From the NCBI GenBank assembly GCA_046758005.1, contig JBHHZJ010000019.1, forward strand, positions 1-41,214: a stretch of DNA of 41,214 bases, written 5' to 3'. The notes below the pieces were generated by a model. The model had not been told where the DNA came from. It searched no databases and was given only the letters and a program-made list of their open reading frames with translations. The stretch is from JBHHZJ01 sp046758005. Its GTDB lineage: Bacteria > Pseudomonadota > Alphaproteobacteria > Kiloniellales > J153. Made by a program: the position numbers and the translations under genes. Positions 37,285 to 41,214 of the stretch are shown piece after piece (position 1 is the stretch's first letter; every line of letters begins with the position of its first letter).

Positions 37285-37989
37285 ATGCTCCAGGTTTCCG
37301 GGCTGCACACCTTCTACGGCAACATCGAGGCCCTGCGCGGGGTCGACGTCGACGTCTCGCAGGGGCAGGTGGTCAGCCTGATCGGCGCCAACGGAGCCGG
37401 CAAGACCACCCTGCTCATGAGCATCTGCGCCAACCCGCGCGCCGCGCGCGGCCGTATCCTGTTCGAGGGCCGGGACATCACGGGGCTGCAGACTTACGAA
37501 ATCGTCCGCATGGGCATCGCGCAGGCCCCCGAAGGCCGGCGGATCTTTCACCGCATGACCCTGCTGGAGAACCTGCAGATGGGCGCGGTCACGACCGATC
37601 CGTCCTACTTCGAGGAGGATCTGGAAAGAGTGTTCGAGCTTTTTCCGATCCTGCGCGCCCGTCAGCATCAGCGCGGCGGGACGTTGTCCGGCGGCGAACA
37701 GCAGATGCTCGCCATCGCCCGTGCGTTGATGAGCCGGCCCCGGCTGCTCCTGCTCGATGAGCCGTCGCTCGGCTTGGCGCCGATGGTGGTCAAGCAGATC
37801 TTCGAGGTGATCCGGGACATCAACCAGAAGGGGGTCACGGTGCTGCTGGTCGAGCAGAACGCGTATCACGCCCTCCGGCTCGCGCACCACGGGTACGTCA
37901 TGGCCAACGGCCGCATCGTGTTGCAGGGCACGGGGCGGGACCTTTTGGCCAACGAGGAAGTGCGCAAAGCCTACCTCGAAGGCGGCTGA
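37285..37989 (+). CDS. livF: Branched-chain amino-acid ABC transporter ATPase LivF
   Basis: A 234-residue ABC ATPase. Walker A IGANGAGKTTLL, signature LSGGEQQMLAIARALM, Walker B LLLLDEPSLGLAP and VEQNAYHAL as the H-loop variant (Asn in place of the His, usual for LivF). Length is normal. ATG four bases after livG. Partner of LivG in the nucleotide-binding pair. Confidence 0.95.
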   Translation: MLQVSGLHTFYGNIEALRGVDVDVSQGQVVSLIGANGAGKTTLLMSICANPRAARGRILFEGRDITGLQTYEIVRMGIAQAPEGRRIFHRMTLLENLQMGAVTTDPSYFEEDLERVFELFPILRARQHQRGGTLSGGEQQMLAIARALMSRPRLLLLDEPSLGLAPMVVKQIFEVIRDINQKGVTVLLVEQNAYHALRLAHHGYVMANGRIVLQGTGRDLLANEEVRKAYLEGG

Positions 37990-38013
37990 GCGAACCGGGA
38001 GCTTGCCGGAGCG

Positions 38014-38355
38014 ATGGAGCAACTGCTCGGAACCACGTGGCCGGTCTTCATCGGGGTCACCGTGATCGTCATGGGCTTGACCAGCTTCGTGACCGGCCAG
38101 GGCCTGGCCAACACGTGGCGGCCGATGTGGCAGACCGTGCCCTACTGCGTGTTGCTCGGATGCGTCGACCGTTTCCTGGTTTGGGGCCTTTTCCAGGGCG
38201 AATTGTTCATCCTTTCGGGATTCGTCATCGACAGCCTGGTGTTGCTGGCCATCGCCCTGATCGCCTACCGGCTCACCCAGGCGCGCAAGATGGTGGCCCA
38301 GTATCCCTGGATCTACGAGCGCTGCGGCCCGTTCGGCTGGCGGAGAAAATTGTAG
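38014..38355 (+). CDS. DUF6867 membrane protein in liv operon
   Basis: A 113-residue protein with three hydrophobic segments (about 10-29, 41-58 and 64-86), then RKMVAQYPWIYERCGPFGWR. Proteins of this type (DUF6867) are regularly found between livF and the binding-protein gene in alphaproteobacteria, which suggests a link to branched-chain amino-acid transport; the role is unknown. The ATG at 38014 follows ccggagcg and lies 24 bases after livF. Confidence 0.82.
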   Translation: MEQLLGTTWPVFIGVTVIVMGLTSFVTGQGLANTWRPMWQTVPYCVLLGCVDRFLVWGLFQGELFILSGFVIDSLVLLAIALIAYRLTQARKMVAQYPWIYERCGPFGWRRKL

Positions 38356-38526
38356 GCGGAGTATGGTTAAGGCGGGCGTCGGCGGCGCTAAGCTCTTGCC
38401 GCCGTTGAGCCAAGTGATAAAGTAGCCGCAGAGTTCCGGCCCGGAGTCCGCAACAGGCCAGCATCTTGCGGGGCCGGGCCCGGCGAAGATCCGCTTAGAA
38501 ATTTTCATACAGGGAGCTAACTGAAC

Positions 38527-39636
38527 ATGGGAAAGACAACACTCGCATTCGTCTCCGCCGCCGCCGTGGCGGTCGCCCTTGCCGGCGCGGCGCACGCGGA
38601 CATCAAGATCGCGACGGTCGGTCCGATGACCGGCCCGTATGCGTCCTTCGGCGATCAGATGAAGCGCGGCGCCGAGATGGCGGTCAAGGATTTGAATGCC
38701 GCCGGCGGCGTGCTCGGCCAGAAGGTCGTGCTTTCGGTCGAAGACGACGCCTGCGACCCGAAGCAGGCCGTTGCGGTGGCCAACAAGCTGGTCTCCGGCG
38801 GCACGGTCTTTGTCGCGGGCCACTTCTGCTCCGGCTCGTCGATCCCGGCCTCCAAGGTCTACGAGGAAGAGGGCGTGCTGCAGATCTCCCCGGCCTCGAC
38901 CAACCCGAAGCTGACCGAAGAGGGCGGCGACAACGTCTTCCGCGTCTGCGGGCGCGACGACCAGCAGGGCATCGTGGCCGGAAACCTCTTGGCCGACGAG
39001 TTCGGCGACAAGAAGATCGCCATCCTTCACGACAAGACGGCCTACGGGAAGGGCTTGGCCGACGAAACCAGGAAGCAGCTCCACAAGCGCGGCATCAAGG
39101 AGGCCATGTACGAGGCCTACACCGCGCAGGAGAAGGATTACACCGCGGTCGTCTCCAAGATGAAGGCGGCCGGCATCGACGTCTTCTACGTCGGCGGCTA
39201 CCACACCGAGGCGGGCCTGATGATCCGCCAGGCGCGCGAGCAGGGCTATAACGTCCAGCTCGTTTCGGGCGACGCGCTCGTGACCGACGAATTCTGGAAG
39301 ATTACCGGCGACGCCGGTGAAGGCACGCTCATGACCTTCAGCCCGGATCCGCGCAAGAACCCCGAGGCCGCGCCCGTGGTCGAGAAGTTCCGGGCCCAAA
39401 ACTACGAGCCGGAGGGCTACACGCTCTATACGTACGGCGCCATCCAGGCTTGGGCTCAGGCCGTCGAGAAAGCCGGCGGCACCGACCTCGACAACGTGAT
39501 CGCCGCCCTGCGGTCCAACCAGTTCGGCACGGTGCTGGGCAAGATCGGGTTCGACCCGAAAGGCGACGTCACGGCGCCGGGCTACGTCTGGTACGTCTGG
39601 AAGGACGGCAAGTACGATTACCGCACCGGGACCTAA
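38527..39636 (+). CDS. livK: Branched-chain amino-acid ABC transporter substrate-binding protein
   Basis: A 369-residue periplasmic binding protein. Signal peptide residues 1-24 ending AGAAHA before DIKIATVGPMTGPYASFG. GHFCSGSSIPASKVYEEE and ISPASTNPKLTE hold the ligand-carboxylate and amino-group binding residues of the LivJ/LivK family; one disulfide (DACD and HFCS region) is likely. The C-terminal GKIGFDPKGDVTAPGYVWYVW is typical. The ATG at 38527 has gggag upstream. It is preceded by a 171-base gap, so it may have its own promoter to raise its level, and is followed by a terminator. Confidence 0.95.
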   Translation: MGKTTLAFVSAAAVAVALAGAAHADIKIATVGPMTGPYASFGDQMKRGAEMAVKDLNAAGGVLGQKVVLSVEDDACDPKQAVAVANKLVSGGTVFVAGHFCSGSSIPASKVYEEEGVLQISPASTNPKLTEEGGDNVFRVCGRDDQQGIVAGNLLADEFGDKKIAILHDKTAYGKGLADETRKQLHKRGIKEAMYEAYTAQEKDYTAVVSKMKAAGIDVFYVGGYHTEAGLMIRQAREQGYNVQLVSGDALVTDEFWKITGDAGEGTLMTFSPDPRKNPEAAPVVEKFRAQNYEPEGYTLYTYGAIQAWAQAVEKAGGTDLDNVIAALRSNQFGTVLGKIGFDPKGDVTAPGYVWYVWKDGKYDYRTGT

Positions 39637-39666
39637 CCGGCGCGAACACAGAACGTTCCTACGGCT

Positions 39667-39706
39667 TCGGCCCGGCGGGCAACCCTGTCGGGCCGATCCT
39701 TTTTTT
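39667..39706 (+). terminator. Rho-independent terminator after livK
   Basis: Stem tcggcccg (39667-39674) with cgggccga (39689-39696), loop of 14 bases, followed by tcc and a run of seven T (39700-39706). It lies 31 bases after the livK stop and closes the liv operon. Confidence 0.85.
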
Positions 39707-39774
39707 ACGCTGGGGCCAAGCGAGCCCCGGGAACACCCGCTGCGGCGGCCGGGATTCGCTGGCGCGCCGGGGTT

Positions 39775-40203
39775 TTAGGCGCGCCCGCGCCGCGCCCTGT
39801 GCCCCAGGCCGATCTTCTTGGCGAATTCGGACCGGCGCTTGGCGTAGTTCGGCGCCACCATGGGGTAGTCGGGACCGAGCTGCCACTTCGCCCGGTACTC
39901 GTCCGGCGACATGTTGTACACGGTCCGCAGATGGCGTTTCAGCATCTTCAGCTTCCTGCCGTCTTCCAGGCAGACGATGTACTCGGGCGTCACCGACTTG
40001 CGGACCGGCACGGCCGGCTTCGGCGGTTCCGCCTCCCTCTCGCCCGTCCCGTCCAGGCTCGCCAGCGACCCGTGCACCGCACTGATCACCGCCGGCAAGT
40101 CGTTCGCCGGAAGCGGATTCTTGCGCACGTATGCGGCGACGACGTCGGCGGTCATGCGGAGCAGATCAGTGGAAGAAAGCTTTTCCGATATTGGCCCGTT
40201 CAT
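39775..40203 (-). CDS. MucR/Ros-family transcriptional regulator
   Basis: A 142-residue Ros/MucR protein. The N-terminal part (LLRMTADVVAAYVRKNPLP, LPAVISAVHGSLASL) mediates oligomerisation, and the C-terminal zinc-finger-like DNA-binding domain reads EYIVCLEDGRKLKMLKRHL, then RTVYNMSPDEYRAKW and DYPMVAPNYAKRRSEFAKKI. Of the four Ros zinc positions the first Cys, an Asp and the first His are kept, but the last His is replaced (RTVYNM), so zinc may be bound differently or not at all, as known for some MucR/Ml relatives. MucR proteins bind AT-rich DNA in an H-NS-like way. The ATG at 40203 has an aaggaag site. Divergent from rpiB across an AT-rich gap with a dyad. Confidence 0.92.
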   Translation of the reverse strand: MNGPISEKLSSTDLLRMTADVVAAYVRKNPLPANDLPAVISAVHGSLASLDGTGEREAEPPKPAVPVRKSVTPEYIVCLEDGRKLKMLKRHLRTVYNMSPDEYRAKWQLGPDYPMVAPNYAKRRSEFAKKIGLGHRARRGRA

Positions 40204-40254
40204 AATTTCTTGCTTCCTTCTTGAGTTCTCACCCTGGGCAAAGAAATAATATCG

Positions 40255-40307
40255 CACAGTATTCTAATATCGTCAATTGCTTAATCGGCGTGGACCACAA
40301 TACTGTG
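40255..40307. promoter_or_regulatory. Inverted repeat in AT-rich mucR-rpiB gap
   Basis: Perfect nine-base arms cacagtatt (40255-40263) and aatactgtg (40299-40307), 35 bases apart, in an AT-rich stretch (about 40235-40320) just upstream of mucR and 150 bases before rpiB. Spacing between arm centres is 44 bases, about four helical turns. A good candidate for autoregulation by the MucR protein or a loop-forming operator. Confidence 0.5.
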
Positions 40308-40460
40308 AATGATTTGGCGATCCCGCCGAGGGATCTGGTCTTGATCGTCCGAGTGCGGTCTTGGTCCGGCCGGCGCTCGCCAGACCTTGTGGCGACCTTC
40401 CATGCCAGGGCGACATATGGTAGGCTTCGCGCTCCTTCGTCGAGCAGCAACCTGCCCGCC

Positions 40461-40895
40461 ATGTCCGCCAAGCCGGTCGCCGTCGCTTCCGATCACGCCG
40501 GATACGAGCTCAAGTCGGCGCTCGTCGAGGAGCTGCGCGCGCTCGGTCACGAGGTTCTCGATCTGGGCGCCCACGGCCGCGAATCGGTGGACTATCCGGA
40601 CTTCGGCAGGGCCGTGGCCGAGGCGATCGTTTCGGGCAAGGCCGAACGCGGCGTGGCGATCTGCGGCACCGGGATCGGGATATCCATTGCCGCCAACCGG
40701 CATCCGGGCGTTCGCGCCGCGGTCTGCCACGACGAGACCTCGGCGCGTCTGGCGCGCGAGCACAACGACGCGAACGTGTTGGCCCTGGGCGCCCGTCTGA
40801 TCGGGACCGAGGTCGCCAAGGACTGTCTCAAGACCTTTCTGACCACCGGGTTCGCCTGCGGCCGGCACGTGCCGCGCGTGGCGAAGCTCGGCTGA
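40461..40895 (+). CDS. rpiB: Ribose-5-phosphate isomerase B
   Basis: A 144-residue RpiB/LacAB-family isomerase that interconverts ribose 5-phosphate and ribulose 5-phosphate. VAVASDHAGYELK, the active-site Cys in GVAICGTGIGISIAANR and the NDANVLALGARLIG motif are present. ATG at 40461 (MSAKPVAVASDHAG); the open frame upstream to 40221 has no homology and is ignored. It sits 36 bases before glyA, a common pairing in alphaproteobacteria, so the two are probably one transcript. Confidence 0.95.
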   Translation: MSAKPVAVASDHAGYELKSALVEELRALGHEVLDLGAHGRESVDYPDFGRAVAEAIVSGKAERGVAICGTGIGISIAANRHPGVRAAVCHDETSARLAREHNDANVLALGARLIGTEVAKDCLKTFLTTGFACGRHVPRVAKLG

Positions 40896-40931
40896 CCGCC
40901 CGTTGGGCACATGGAGGGAGATCGACACGCG

Positions 40932-41214
40932 ATGAGCGCAGCAGACGCCGCTCAAAGGGACTGGTGCGAGGAAACCTTCTTCGGCGCGCACCTCGGCCAG
41001 GCCGATCCGGAGGTGGCCGAGGCCATTCGCGGCGAGATCAGGCGACAGCAGGACCAGATCGAGCTGATCGCCTCCGAGAACATCGTGTCGCTCGCGGTCC
41101 TCGATGCCCAGGGCTCGGTGCTCACCAACAAGTACGCCGAGGGCTATCCGGGGCGGCGCTACTACGGCGGCTGCGAGTTCGTCGACGTTGCCGAGCGGTT
41201 GGCGATCGACCGCG
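40932..41214 (+). CDS. glyA: Serine hydroxymethyltransferase, N-terminal part
   Basis: The first 94 residues of a PLP enzyme that converts serine and tetrahydrofolate to glycine and 5,10-methylene-tetrahydrofolate. DQIELIASENIVSLAVLDAQ, LTNKYAEGYPGRRYYGG and FVDVAERLAIDR are the conserved N-terminal signatures (the ASEN and YAEGYP loops contact substrate and PLP). The ATG at 40932 follows ggagggag. The gene runs off the right end of the window and is therefore partial only because of the window limit. Confidence 0.97.
   Translation, partial: MSAADAAQRDWCEETFFGAHLGQADPEVAEAIRGEIRRQQDQIELIASENIVSLAVLDAQGSVLTNKYAEGYPGRRYYGGCEFVDVAERLAIDR

Overview
The window is about 41 kb of high-GC (roughly two-thirds G+C) chromosome from an alphaproteobacterium, probably a Rhodospirillales-like or unclassified environmental lineage. 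The pointers are a MucR/Ros regulator, an LdtR-type MarR regulator, DUF6898 and DUF6867 proteins, an rpiB-glyA pair, a HemB whose metal site is Asp-rich rather than Cys-rich, and a two-domain dCTP-deaminase-like protein. No rRNA, tRNA, CRISPR array or prophage was recognised. Most of the window is catabolic and transport housekeeping, with a few scarred or repeat-rich accessory spots.

Layout. 1-880: a small DUF559 nuclease gene bracketed by inverted palindromic repeats, then a repeat-rich intergenic block with a large nested inverted repeat. 881-6061 (minus): penicillin-acylase-family hydrolase, threonine ammonia-lyase and cystathionine beta-synthase. 6177-8572: a ZnT9-like cation efflux protein converging with glutamine synthetase. 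8704-9846 (minus): three consecutive DsrE-fold proteins. 10366-10881: an unknown Cys/His-rich protein. 10913-17224: a malonate-use locus, with malonyl-CoA synthetase divergent from a TRAP transporter (P-Q-M) and malonyl-CoA decarboxylase; an ornithine-decarboxylase-like gene and an alpha/beta hydrolase follow in the same direction. 19330-21907 (minus): DUF3105 membrane protein, a CheZ-like phosphatase and hemB. 22414-23571: dCTP-deaminase-like gene in a local low-GC patch. 23715-26844 (minus): acetoin-dehydrogenase-type E1alpha, E1beta and E2 without an E3. 27061-30179: three consecutive valine-degradation enzymes (isobutyryl-CoA dehydrogenase, 3-hydroxyisobutyryl-CoA hydrolase, 3-hydroxyisobutyrate dehydrogenase), followed by the LdtR-like regulator. 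30966-32074: a YgiT-type antitoxin with a nonsense-interrupted DUF4258 toxin, and a chimeric IS481 remnant. 32099-33319 (minus): glutaryl-CoA dehydrogenase. 33921-39636: complete branched-chain amino-acid ABC transporter livHMGF-DUF6867-livK with a terminator. 39775-41214: mucR divergent from rpiB-glyA (glyA runs off the end).

The physiology that emerges is uptake and oxidation of small acids and amino acids: malonate through malonyl-CoA to acetyl-CoA, branched-chain amino acids imported by Liv and valine broken down by the 27-30 kb operon, glutaryl-CoA from lysine or tryptophan, and acetoin or a related 2-oxo compound through the TPP/lipoyl complex. Nitrogen assimilation (glnA), heme (hemB) and one-carbon metabolism (glyA) are interspersed. 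The parts most worth a second look are the repeat-bracketed DUF559 gene, the DsrE triplet, the broken toxin-antitoxin pair, the transposase-dehydrogenase chimera, and AT-rich inverted repeats in front of three genes.
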